From NCBI GenBank assembly GCA_001898225.1, contig MKTJ01000029.1, forward strand, positions 42,756 to 106,755: a stretch of 64,000 bases of DNA, written 5' to 3'. The notes beneath the pieces were generated by a model. It was not told where the DNA came from, did no database searches, and saw only the letters and a program-made list of their open reading frames with translations. This document shows positions 56,369 to 64,000 of the stretch, in pieces (position 1 is the first letter of the stretch; every line of letters starts with the position of its first letter). The position numbers were made by a program, and so were the translations under genes. Source of the stretch: Chloroflexi bacterium 54-19. GTDB lineage: Bacteria; Chloroflexota; Chloroflexia; Chloroheliales; Chloroheliaceae.

Positions 56369-58951
56369 ATGGATGAACCCAAAAATGAAGCTCCGAACCC
56401 CGGAGCAACAAAACCGGAGGTAAGCAAAAACCAGCTTGCCCACACCCACGAGATAGAGATAAAGGAAGCCGGTAAAGTAACCAGCGCCGCCGATGCCGGG
56501 AGCGACGTGGCAACCCAGCCCGCCCCTTCCACCGAAGCGACCCATTTAGGACCGGTCACAGGGGGCGGGGCGCTCGGACCCCATGCTCAACCGGTCCGGC
56601 GACCTCGCCCGGCCCCCCGCAAACGCACCAGGCCCTGGGGCTGGCTATTGGTGGTGTTTGTAGCGGCAGCGGCAGGAGCGGGCACCTTTTTTTATGTCCG
56701 CAGCACCCAGACCAACCCGGCTTTTGTCGGTCAGACCGTCACCGCCTCCACTCGTCTTCCCATCACCGTCTCTTTAAGCTCTACCGGGCAGGTCCAGCCC
56801 AACGCCGACCAGAGCGTGACTTTTAGCACGTCGGGTACCATCACCAAACTTTATAAAAACCTGGGTGATACCGTCAAAGCGGGTGACACCCTGGCCCAGA
56901 TTGACGATAGCAGCCTGCAAAACGACCTCAAAAGCGCCCAGGCTGCTTACGACCAGCAACTGGCGAATTACAACACGACCATAGCCGGGGCCACCCAGAA
57001 AGACCTCGAGGTAGCCCAGGCCCAACTCGATTCGGCTAAGGCCAGTTATGACCAAACAGTCAAAGGGACGGCCACGGCCCAGGACATCGCCAGCGCTAAC
57101 GCCTCGATTGCCTCGGCCAACGGCCAGATTGGCACAGCCCAGGCTAACCTCAAGAGCGCCCAGGCCAAACTGGCCCAGGACCAGCAGGGCGGTAGCCCGT
57201 CCGATATTGCAGCCGCCAAATCGGCGGTGAGTTCGGCCCAGGCTGCCCTTGATAACGCCAAGGCCCAGCAGGCCAAGACCCTGGCCGGGAATGACGCCGC
57301 CACCATTGAAGCGGCCCAATCTTCTTACGACCAGGCCGTTGCCAACCAGCAGAAAACGCTTAGCTCCCTGAACCTGGCAATCGCCAGCGACCAGATGGCT
57401 AAACAGGAAGACCTCCTGGCCTTGCAGGATGCCCAGGAAAAATACCAGGAGCAGGTGACCGCCAACCGCAATGCCGACGGCTCCTTAAAATCTAACCTGA
57501 CCCAGGCCCAGATTGACGCCGAAACCGCCGCGCTGCGGACGATGCAGACGGCCCAGGACACCTACAACAAAGCCGACCTGACGTTAAATGACGCCAATGT
57601 CCAGTTGCAGACTCAGACGGCCACCCTCCAATCGGCGGTAGATAACGCCAAGGCGCAGCTCGACAAAGCCAAGGCCGGACCGACCCAGGCCGATATTGCC
57701 GCGGCAGCGGCCCAGGTAGCCTCGGCCCAGGCCGGGCTCGACTCCGCCAACAAAGCCCTGATTGCCCTGACCCCGACCGACGCAACCCTCGCCGCCGACC
57801 AGGCTTCGGTGGCTTCGGCCCAGCAGTCTATTATCTCGGCCCAGGCCGGGGTGGCTTCGGCGGTGGCTAACCTGGCTAAACTCGGCGGGGGCACCCCGGA
57901 TGCGATTACCCAGGCCAATTCTAACGTCAAACAGGCCCAGGCGACCCTGGACGACCTCAAAGCCGGTCCGACCCAGAACACTATTGCTATCGCCAAGGCT
58001 CAACTGGACGTGGCCCAGACTAACCTCGACAAAGCCAAGGCCACTCTCACTACCGCCACCGTTACCTCGCCAATTTCAGGCATTATCATCGCGGCCCCGA
58101 TTGTGGTCGGCCAGCAGGTAGGTGCCTCGACTGTGGTCTATGAAGTGGTTGATACGAGCAGCCTGCACGTCGATGTAAACGTAGGTGAAACTGACATCTC
58201 CAAGATTACCGAAAATATGCCGGTGGCACTCAACCTGGATGGTATCCCTAACAAGAGCTTCACCGGGAAAGTCACTTTTATCTCGTCCAAGGCGACCGTG
58301 ACCAGCAACGTCGTGAACTACACCGTTACCGTCACCCTCGACCAGGGCACGACCAACAGCCTGGTAAGCGCTTACCCGCAGGAATTCGCCAAGTTGTTGC
58401 AGCGGCCAAACGGACAAGGGAACGCAGGGAGGGGTAACGGGGCCAGCACCAATACCGCCACAGGTGGCGCGGCTACCAAACCCGGCGCGAACGCCCAAGG
58501 TAACGGTGGTGGATTTGCGGGCCGGGCAGGCGGGGCAGCACTGGCCTCGACCGGCATCTGCGGCTACACCCTGACCAGCGCCAACGCCCAGGCTATTCAG
58601 CCCAAAGTCGGTATGACCGCTAACGTCACCTTCTGTCTGAACCTGAAAGCGGGGGTCCTCTCAGTCCCCAACCGGGCCATCAAGACCCACCGAGTCAATG
58701 GGGTCACCAGCAGCTATGTAACCGTCCTGCTCGATGCTGCTACCGATAAGACCGAAAATGTAGACGTGGCAACCGGCCTGGTCGGTGACACTTACACCGA
58801 AATCACCGGCGGCAACCTCAAAGATGGCGACGTGATTGTGGTCAGTACGGCCAGCGGCGCGGCAGCCAGCACGACCTCGCCCCAGAACCGGCCCGGTGGC
58901 TTCGGTGGGGGCGGCTTTGGAGGAGGCGGCTTCGGCGGTCGAGGGGGTTAG
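56369..58951 (+). CDS. RND/MacA-like periplasmic adaptor with very long coiled-coil hairpin
   Basis: An adaptor (HlyD/MacA family) of 860 residues, more than twice the usual size. A Pro-rich cytoplasmic N-terminus is followed by one span near residue 95-115, a first lipoyl half (TGQVQPNADQSVTFSTSGTITKLY, GDTVKAGDTLAQID), about 400 residues of Ala/Gln/Lys-rich helix with repeated AQAQLD and AGPTQADIA units, and the second lipoyl half (VTSPISGIIIAAPIVVGQQV). Beta-barrel and membrane-proximal parts follow, then a Gly-rich tail (GGFGGGGFGG). The ATG at 56369 has GAGG upstream; a TTG at 56312 is less likely. It is followed by its ATPase and permease. Confidence 0.9.
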   Translation: MDEPKNEAPNPGATKPEVSKNQLAHTHEIEIKEAGKVTSAADAGSDVATQPAPSTEATHLGPVTGGGALGPHAQPVRRPRPAPRKRTRPWGWLLVVFVAAAAGAGTFFYVRSTQTNPAFVGQTVTASTRLPITVSLSSTGQVQPNADQSVTFSTSGTITKLYKNLGDTVKAGDTLAQIDDSSLQNDLKSAQAAYDQQLANYNTTIAGATQKDLEVAQAQLDSAKASYDQTVKGTATAQDIASANASIASANGQIGTAQANLKSAQAKLAQDQQGGSPSDIAAAKSAVSSAQAALDNAKAQQAKTLAGNDAATIEAAQSSYDQAVANQQKTLSSLNLAIASDQMAKQEDLLALQDAQEKYQEQVTANRNADGSLKSNLTQAQIDAETAALRTMQTAQDTYNKADLTLNDANVQLQTQTATLQSAVDNAKAQLDKAKAGPTQADIAAAAAQVASAQAGLDSANKALIALTPTDATLAADQASVASAQQSIISAQAGVASAVANLAKLGGGTPDAITQANSNVKQAQATLDDLKAGPTQNTIAIAKAQLDVAQTNLDKAKATLTTATVTSPISGIIIAAPIVVGQQVGASTVVYEVVDTSSLHVDVNVGETDISKITENMPVALNLDGIPNKSFTGKVTFISSKATVTSNVVNYTVTVTLDQGTTNSLVSAYPQEFAKLLQRPNGQGNAGRGNGASTNTATGGAATKPGANAQGNGGGFAGRAGGAALASTGICGYTLTSANAQAIQPKVGMTANVTFCLNLKAGVLSVPNRAIKTHRVNGVTSSYVTVLLDAATDKTENVDVATGLVGDTYTEITGGNLKDGDVIVVSTASGAAASTTSPQNRPGGFGGGGFGGGGFGGRGG

Positions 58952-58992
58952 AAATCTTACCTCAAAGATTACTTTAGAAAGGGTACAAGCTG

Positions 58993-59751
58993 ATGATTAA
59001 AGTCACGGATGTGACAAAGACCTACTGGATGGGGGAAATTGAGGTAAATGCCCTCCGAGGAGTAACTTTCGAGGTCCATGATGGCGAGATGGTCGCCATC
59101 ATGGGGCCGTCCGGCTCCGGTAAGTCCACCTTGATGAATATCCTGGGGGTGCTGGATACTCCTTCCACCGGCAGCTATACGATTGACGACGAAGAAGTGG
59201 CCCGCATGAGCGAGAGCCAGATGGCCGAGATCCGCAACCGCAAAATCGGCTTCGTCTTCCAGAGTTTCAACCTTCTACCCCGCCTGACCGCTATCGAAAA
59301 CGTCGAACTGCCGATGCTCTATTCAGGATTGTTCAGCCGGGGAGAACGCTACGAGCGGGCGGCAGCGGCCCTCGAATCGGTCGGGCTAGGGGAACGGCTC
59401 GATCACAAACCGAAAGAGTTATCCGGCGGGCAGCAGCAGCGCGTAGCAATCGCCCGGTCGCTGGTGAATGACCCCACCATTATCCTGGCCGACGAGCCGA
59501 CCGGGGCCCTCGACACCCGCTCGACCGAGGAAGTGCTGGGGATTTTCCAGAAACTAAATTACGAAGACGGCATTACGGTCGTCTTTGTCACCCACGAATC
59601 CGAAGTAGCCGACCACTGTCGCCGGGTAGTCCGTATCCGCGACGGCCTGATTGAAAGCAACGAACCAGTCCTGAATCAACGCTGGGTCTACCGGCCCCCG
59701 ATGATGAATATTGCCGTACCTGCCCCTGCCTTAACGGCAGGTATAAAATAA
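58993..59751 (+). CDS. MacB/LolD-type ABC transporter ATPase
   Basis: A 252-residue ATPase with Walker [11 protein letters not shown]-loop [18 protein letters not shown], signature LSGGQQQR, Walker [16 protein letters not shown] and H-loop [11 protein letters not shown]. This set belongs to the MacB/LolD/FtsE group, which powers mechanotransmission through FtsX-like permeases. AAAGGGTACAAGC precedes the ATG. It lies 41 bp after the adaptor and 33 bp before the permease. The last 25 residues ([16 protein letters not shown]) extend past the usual end. Confidence 0.93.
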   Translation: MIKVTDVTKTYWMGEIEVNALRGVTFEVHDGEMVAIMGPSGSGKSTLMNILGVLDTPSTGSYTIDDEEVARMSESQMAEIRNRKIGFVFQSFNLLPRLTAIENVELPMLYSGLFSRGERYERAAAALESVGLGERLDHKPKELSGGQQQRVAIARSLVNDPTIILADEPTGALDTRSTEEVLGIFQKLNYEDGITVVFVTHESEVADHCRRVVRIRDGLIESNEPVLNQRWVYRPPMMNIAVPAPALTAGIK

Positions 59752-59784
59752 ACGGCAGGCGGATAAGAGCAGGTGTGAAAAAGC

Positions 59785-61032
59785 ATGAACATTATTGAAA
59801 GTTTCAAAATCGCCCTGACCAGCCTGGCCTCCAACAAAATGCGGTCACTCCTGACCATGCTCGGTATCATTATCGGTGTGGGCGCGGTTATCGCCTTGCA
59901 GAGTATCGGGGAGGGAGTGGTCGCCAGCAGTATGGCCCGTCTCACCGCCAACGGCACCAACCTGATTACCATCACGCCCGGCAACACTTCTTCGGGTGGA
60001 ATCGCCACCAGCACCACCGCCGCCACCCTGACCCTTGAAGACGCCGAGGCGCTGCAAGACACCACCCGGATTACAGCCGCAACGGCGGTAGCGCCCGAAC
60101 TGCAATCCGGCGGCCAGCTTGTCAATGGTAACATCAATACGGTTGGCCGGATTATCGGGACTACCACCGATTACCCGGAGGTCCGCGATTTAACGGTTGC
60201 CGAGGGTGACTGGTTCCAGGATACCGATTACAACCAGTCCAAAACGGTGGTGGTCCTGGGCGCGACCGTCGCCTCTACACTCTTTCCGGCAGACGACCCC
60301 ATCAACAAAACGATAAAAATCAACCGGATTAACTTTACGGTGGTGGGCGTGATGGCGGCCAAAGGCGGCACCGGGTTTGGTTCGGTGGACAACCAGACTT
60401 ATATCCCCCTTACAACTGTCGAGCAGAAGTTGGCCGGGAAACGCCAGCAGGGTCTTTCCGGCACCGGCCATACCGTCAGCGACATTGTAGCCAAGGCCAG
60501 TTCCAACGATAACGTCGATTTGCTAATCAGCCAGGTAACCGACCTCCTGGATGAACGTCACAAAATCAGCGGGGCCCAGGCGGCTGACTTTTCAATTGTC
60601 AACCAGCAAGACCTGTTACAGACGGCTAAAGACCAGGCTGCTACCTACACCATCTTTCTGCTGGTCATCGCTTCTATCTCGCTTTTCGTCGGCGGTATCG
60701 GCATTATGAATATCATGCTGGTAACGGTGACGGAACGGACCCGCGAAATCGGTATCCGCAAGGCTATCGGGGCCAAACCCTTCGACATTCTCATCCAATT
60801 CATGATAGAAAGTATCAGCATTTGCCTGGTAGGCGGGTTAATCGGGGTAGTGCTGGGGGTGATTTCCTCGCTTATCGTAAACGCGACAGTGCCATCTTTG
60901 CCAACCCAGCTAAGTGTCTCGGTTATCGTAATCGCGGTCGGGTTCGCGGTGGCGGTGGGGCTATTCTTCGGGATATACCCGGCTCGCCGGGCCAGTAAGC
61001 TCAACCCGATTGACGCCCTCCGCTACGATTAG
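59785..61032 (+). CDS. MacB-like ABC permease (MacB_PCD/FtsX)
   Basis: A 415-residue permease. Span 1 (MRSLLTMLGIIIGVGAVIAL) is followed by a large extracytoplasmic MacB_PCD domain (about 45-275), and then three spans in the FtsX domain with GGIGIMNIMLVTVTERTREIGIRKAIGA and the end motif YPARRASKLNPIDALRYD. With the adaptor and ATPase it makes a complete tripartite-type system, which could export a peptide, lipid or antibiotic. No outer-membrane TolC partner is near. Confidence 0.93.
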   Translation: MNIIESFKIALTSLASNKMRSLLTMLGIIIGVGAVIALQSIGEGVVASSMARLTANGTNLITITPGNTSSGGIATSTTAATLTLEDAEALQDTTRITAATAVAPELQSGGQLVNGNINTVGRIIGTTTDYPEVRDLTVAEGDWFQDTDYNQSKTVVVLGATVASTLFPADDPINKTIKINRINFTVVGVMAAKGGTGFGSVDNQTYIPLTTVEQKLAGKRQQGLSGTGHTVSDIVAKASSNDNVDLLISQVTDLLDERHKISGAQAADFSIVNQQDLLQTAKDQAATYTIFLLVIASISLFVGGIGIMNIMLVTVTERTREIGIRKAIGAKPFDILIQFMIESISICLVGGLIGVVLGVISSLIVNATVPSLPTQLSVSVIVIAVGFAVAVGLFFGIYPARRASKLNPIDALRYD

Positions 61033-61233
61033 TCTCTTTAACTAAGGCTTACCGGGCTGTTTCACCAAAAGGCCCGGCAAGAGCCCTGGTATTCTTCACC
61101 TCACTCGTATAACCCCAACTTACCCCGCAAGTCGCGCTGCCAGCGTCTTCCGGGGTAAGTTATTGCTATAATTGTCCGGCTGGTAATACCGCCGAATCTG
61201 GCCTGTATCAGTTATAGATAAAGACTCTAATTC

Positions 61234-61353
61234 TGTCATCCTGAGCACAGCGAAGGATCTCCGGCCCGTTGGGCTAAACCACACCCGTTGTCCAACGGGA
61301 CCCGTACCCTTTGGGTACGGGAGCCCCGGATTCCTCGCAAGCTCCGAGTGACA
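61234..61353. repeat. 120-bp multi-hairpin TGTCATCC...GAGTGACA element
   Basis: Lies in the 429-bp gap 61033-61461, which has no other supported feature apart from a weak CCGGGC hairpin at 61052-61077. Bounded by TGTCATCCTGAGC and CTCCGAGTGACA. Inside are three small hairpins (GCCCGTTGGGC, CCCGTTGTCCAACGGG, CCCGTACCCTTTGGGTACGGG-like). It is related to copies at 27991 and 39349. Confidence 0.65.
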
Positions 61354-61461
61354 AGTAGTCACCCCTAATTGATATTAGGTCCACGGATGGTCTGCACCCC
61401 TGGAAAATGGAGAATTATAAAAGTTAGAAGTTAGAGTAAGAGTAAGGGAGGAAATTCAACG

Positions 61462-62457
61462 TTGAATACGCCCGGCTTCAGGGTCTTTACCTTTACCACT
61501 TTTGGCGAAAGCGCCCGCGCCATCCTCGAACCGTTAGCTGAAATCGTGACCGGAACGGTCGAGGATACCCCTGCCTGGTACGAGCAGGCACGCACCTTTG
61601 ACGCTATCATTATCAACGCCCTGGCTTACATAAACGGTGCCGTACTGGACCGGATTGGCCCCCGCCTCAAGGTAATTGGCCGGACCGGCATCGGCGTGGA
61701 CCGGATAGACCTGGACGCCGCGACCGAACGAGGTATCCAGGTGGTCAATACCCCGGATGGCCCGACCGAATCTACCGCCGAACACGCTATCGCCCTCATG
61801 CTGAGCCTGACCAAGGGGGTTGCTTTTAGCGATAGGATAACCCACGGCGGTCACGGTTTCACACCCCAGAGCCGGATGCCGCAGGGACTGGAAGCGGTCG
61901 GGGTGACGCTGGGGCTAATCGGCCTGGGCCGCATCGGGGCCAGGGTCGCTGAAATCGCCCGCGTCCTCGGCATGCGCGTTATCGCTTATGACCCCTTCGT
62001 CACCACCGAACGCGCAGGACAGTTGGGAGTCGAACTGACGCCGGACCTGCCGTCTTTGCTAAAACAATCCCCGGTCGTTTCGATTCACTGCCCGGCTATC
62101 CCCGAAACCTACCGTCTTATCAACCGGGAAACCCTGGCCCTGATGCCGCCGGGAGCTTTATTTATCAATGTGTCGCGGGGAATTCTGGTAGACGAGGCGG
62201 CCCTGCTCGAAGCGCTGGACAGCGGTCACCTGGGCGGAGCGGCCCTGGATGTCTACGACCCCGAACCACCCGCGCCGGATAACCCACTCCTGACCCACCC
62301 CAAGACCATCTGCACCTCCCATATCGGCTCATACACCAGGGCCAGCAATTTAAGGATGCAGGAGATGGTCTGCCGGGAAGTAGCCACCGCCTTGCAGGGA
62401 CAGCGCCCGTCTAACCTCGTCAACCGGGAGGTCTGGACCAGGCTTAACCCGGTTTAG
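61462..62457 (+). CDS. D-2-hydroxyacid dehydrogenase (SerA-like)
   Basis: A 331-residue NAD-dependent dehydrogenase of the D-isomer-specific 2-hydroxyacid group. The cofactor loop is LGLIGLGRIGARVAEIA with the discriminating Asp in IAYDPF. Catalytic Arg lies in FINVSRGILVDE, Glu in DVYDPEPP and His in TSHIGSYT. RTGIGVDRIDLDAA resembles phosphoglycerate dehydrogenases, but there is no C-terminal ACT domain. The start is a TTG with GGGAGG 10 bases upstream. The substrate could be 3-phosphoglycerate, glyoxylate or a sugar acid. Confidence 0.88.
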   Translation: MNTPGFRVFTFTTFGESARAILEPLAEIVTGTVEDTPAWYEQARTFDAIIINALAYINGAVLDRIGPRLKVIGRTGIGVDRIDLDAATERGIQVVNTPDGPTESTAEHAIALMLSLTKGVAFSDRITHGGHGFTPQSRMPQGLEAVGVTLGLIGLGRIGARVAEIARVLGMRVIAYDPFVTTERAGQLGVELTPDLPSLLKQSPVVSIHCPAIPETYRLINRETLALMPPGALFINVSRGILVDEAALLEALDSGHLGGAALDVYDPEPPAPDNPLLTHPKTICTSHIGSYTRASNLRMQEMVCREVATALQGQRPSNLVNREVWTRLNPV

Positions 62458-62628
62458 GTTGCGCCCGGAAGAAGCCTGGGTTAGGCTAGGGGTTAGCGGC
62501 TTTTAACTGCTTTTGTGTAAATACTAATTCAGGACTTTCCCTTTTAACCGGCAAAACCTTCTCAACAGGGTAGTGATAGCATGAGTGAAAGTTTAAGGGA
62601 AAGTCCTAAAATTGAAAAATGGAGAAAA

Positions 62629-63390
62629 ATGACAACGATAGATTTAACCGGTAAGACCGCCCTGGTGACGGGCGGAAGCATTGGGATTGGCCGCGAAATC
62701 GCCCTCGAACTGGCACGCGCCGGGGCCGATGTCGTTATCACCTATTTGAGCCACCCCGCCGAGGAAGTGGTTGCCCAGGTTAAAGAGTTGGGCCGCCAGG
62801 CTGCCGCGTTCAAGCTCGATGCGATCAATAGCGCCGAGGTGGACCAGGTGACCGGGGCTGCCGCGCAGGTCCTGGGTGGACGGATTGACATCCTGGTAAA
62901 CAACGCCGGGGGCCTGGTGGGACGGTCGACGGTCGCCGAAATGAGCAACGACCACTGGCACAAGGTGATTGACGTCAACCTGTCGAGCGCCTTTTATTGT
63001 TCGCGGGCGGTCCTGCCGTTCATGACGGGAGGCTGGGGCCGGATTATCAATATCAGTTCGGTCGCGGCCCAGAACGGCGGCGGGCCGGGTGCGGTCGCCT
63101 ATGCCACCTCTAAAGCCGGGATGATTGGCCTGACCAAAGGTTTAGCCAAGGAGTTGGCTTCTCGCGCCATCACCGTCAACGCGGTTGCGCCGGGTCTCAT
63201 CCTGGATACGCCCTTCCACGAAACCTTTACACCCCCGGCAGCCCAGAAAGCCACCATCGAAAGCATCGCCCTCAAAAGACCGGGCTACCCGCCGGACGTG
63301 GCAGGAAGCGTCGTATTCCTGGCCTCGGACCTGGCCGGGTTCGTCACCGGCGAGACGATTTCGATAAACGGCGGGGCCTGGTTCGTTTAA
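62629..63390 (+). CDS. Short-chain dehydrogenase/reductase (FabG-like)
   Basis: A 253-residue classical SDR. It has the cofactor loop TALVTGGSIGIGREIA, LVNNAGG, the catalytic Ser in IINISSVAAQ and YATSK (Tyr-x3-Lys), and a conserved end VTGETISINGGAWFV. The ATG at 62629 (GGAG upstream) gives the usual family length; the in-frame ATG at 62581 adds 16 charged residues and has AGGG 9 bases upstream, so it cannot be excluded. It oxidises or reduces a keto/hydroxy group; the substrate is unknown. It converges with the patatin gene. Confidence 0.88.
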   Translation: MTTIDLTGKTALVTGGSIGIGREIALELARAGADVVITYLSHPAEEVVAQVKELGRQAAAFKLDAINSAEVDQVTGAAAQVLGGRIDILVNNAGGLVGRSTVAEMSNDHWHKVIDVNLSSAFYCSRAVLPFMTGGWGRIINISSVAAQNGGGPGAVAYATSKAGMIGLTKGLAKELASRAITVNAVAPGLILDTPFHETFTPPAAQKATIESIALKRPGYPPDVAGSVVFLASDLAGFVTGETISINGGAWFV

Positions 63391-63396
63391 GCTGTA

Positions 63397-64000
63397 TCAG
63401 CGGGTAAAATCCACCGGGCAATTTTCGAGTTGTTGGAGGGCGTAACGGTAGCCGATTTCGACCAGTTTATCGGCGTCCCTGGTTGCCAGGGGGCCGAACG
63501 CCTCCACCGGGTGAGAAAGATAGAGGGTCGCCGCCTGCCTAATCTGGTTGCGGGTGGTCGCGCTGGTCAGGGTAGTGGAGCGGGTCATCAGGCTGATAAT
63601 ACTCGGCGTGACATAGCGGCGGCGGTGAAACGGTAAAAGCCTGTCCCACAGCACCAGCCAGCCCGACTGGTCGCTTTTGTAGGAATACTGGCGGAGGGGC
63701 GGGCCTTCCGCTCCCACGTCGCTCACGATAAACTTTCCATCCTCGGCCAGCGTCTGCATTACGTCGATCGGGATATTATCCAACACCGCGCCATCCACCA
63801 GCAGGTCACCGTTGTCCAGGACCGGCGGAAAGACCCCCGGAATCGAGGCGCTGGCCTGGACTGCTCTTTCCAGGCGGCCCGCCCGGTGGATCTTTAGCTC
63901 GGCCCGGCTCAAATTGGTGGAGACACAAAAGAAATCGAGCCACAAATCCTCAATTTGAATGTCCCCGAACATGGATTTCAAGGCCCCTTGAAATTTCCCA
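63397..64000 (-). CDS. Patatin-like phospholipase, C-terminal part (cut by window edge)
   Basis: The frame is open to the right edge, so the N-terminal half with the GxSxG nucleophile lies outside. The part seen has LWLDFFCVSTNLSRAEL, ASASIPGVFPPV and the catalytic Asp in LLVDGAVLDNIP, typical of NTE/RssA-like patatin hydrolases that act on phospholipids or lysophospholipids. The TTG at 63981 is internal, not the start. A basic segment (FHRRRY) and helices form the C-terminus. Confidence 0.85.
   Translation of the reverse strand, partial: GKFQGALKSMFGDIQIEDLWLDFFCVSTNLSRAELKIHRAGRLERAVQASASIPGVFPPVLDNGDLLVDGAVLDNIPIDVMQTLAEDGKFIVSDVGAEGPPLRQYSYKSDQSGWLVLWDRLLPFHRRRYVTPSIISLMTRSTTLTSATTRNQIRQAATLYLSHPVEAFGPLATRDADKLVEIGYRYALQQLENCPVDFTR

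Overview
The window is a chromosomal segment with mid-50s GC by eye. It comes from a free-living, saprophyte-like bacterium, most probably a Chloroflexota member. This rests on a UPF0182 protein, secreted proteins with low-complexity linkers and SH3b or Ig-like domains, NarL-type two-component genes, frequent TTG/GTG starts with good Shine-Dalgarno sites, and dispersed REP-like and heptamer repeats. The phylum is an inference, not proven. I found no rRNA, tRNA, CRISPR array, integrase, transposase or prophage gene. Genes run off both edges: an aldehyde dehydrogenase at the left and a patatin-like protein at the right.

Layout. 1-9.3 kb: aldehyde dehydrogenase, TPR membrane protein, UPF0182, a Cys-cluster/SH3b transmembrane protein and CorA. 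9.3-15.6 kb: an ABC-2 exporter pair, a DUF962 protein, an MFS exporter, PncC, DedA and a DUF427 protein. 15.9-27.9 kb: a secreted tandem-repeat protein, MetX, a nucleotidyltransferase fused to a degenerate phosphomannomutase domain, a small membrane protein, an orphan CoxL-type molybdenum subunit, a ROK kinase plus GmhA-like isomerase, and an Asp/Glu racemase-family protein.

28.1-37.1 kb: the most distinctive locus. A minus-strand operon encodes a GH2 beta-galactosidase, a GH127 beta-L-arabinofuranosidase, a RuBisCO-like protein and a DUF1537 sugar-acid kinase. It sits behind a perfect consensus promoter (TTGACA-N17-TATAAT) with a 14-bp palindrome just downstream of the -10. Two glycosidases could release sugars that, after oxidation elsewhere, enter a 3-oxo-isoapionate-type branch; an esterase and an MFS permease lie beside it.

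39.8-49.7 kb: a cell-surface polysaccharide locus on the minus strand: a GT87 protein, a very large fusion of a glycoside hydrolase with an O-antigen-ligase-like membrane domain, UDP-glucuronate decarboxylase, a second O-antigen ligase, a UDP-sugar epimerase and an LPG-synthase-like flippase. 49.9-56 kb: a signalling cluster (NarL regulator, PAS/GAF histidine kinase, single-domain receiver, OmpR-like regulator lacking the phosphoacceptor Asp). Two of these regulators share a conserved upstream promoter element. 56.4-61 kb: a MacAB-like efflux system with a giant adaptor. 61.4-64 kb: a 2-hydroxyacid dehydrogenase, an SDR and the patatin fragment.
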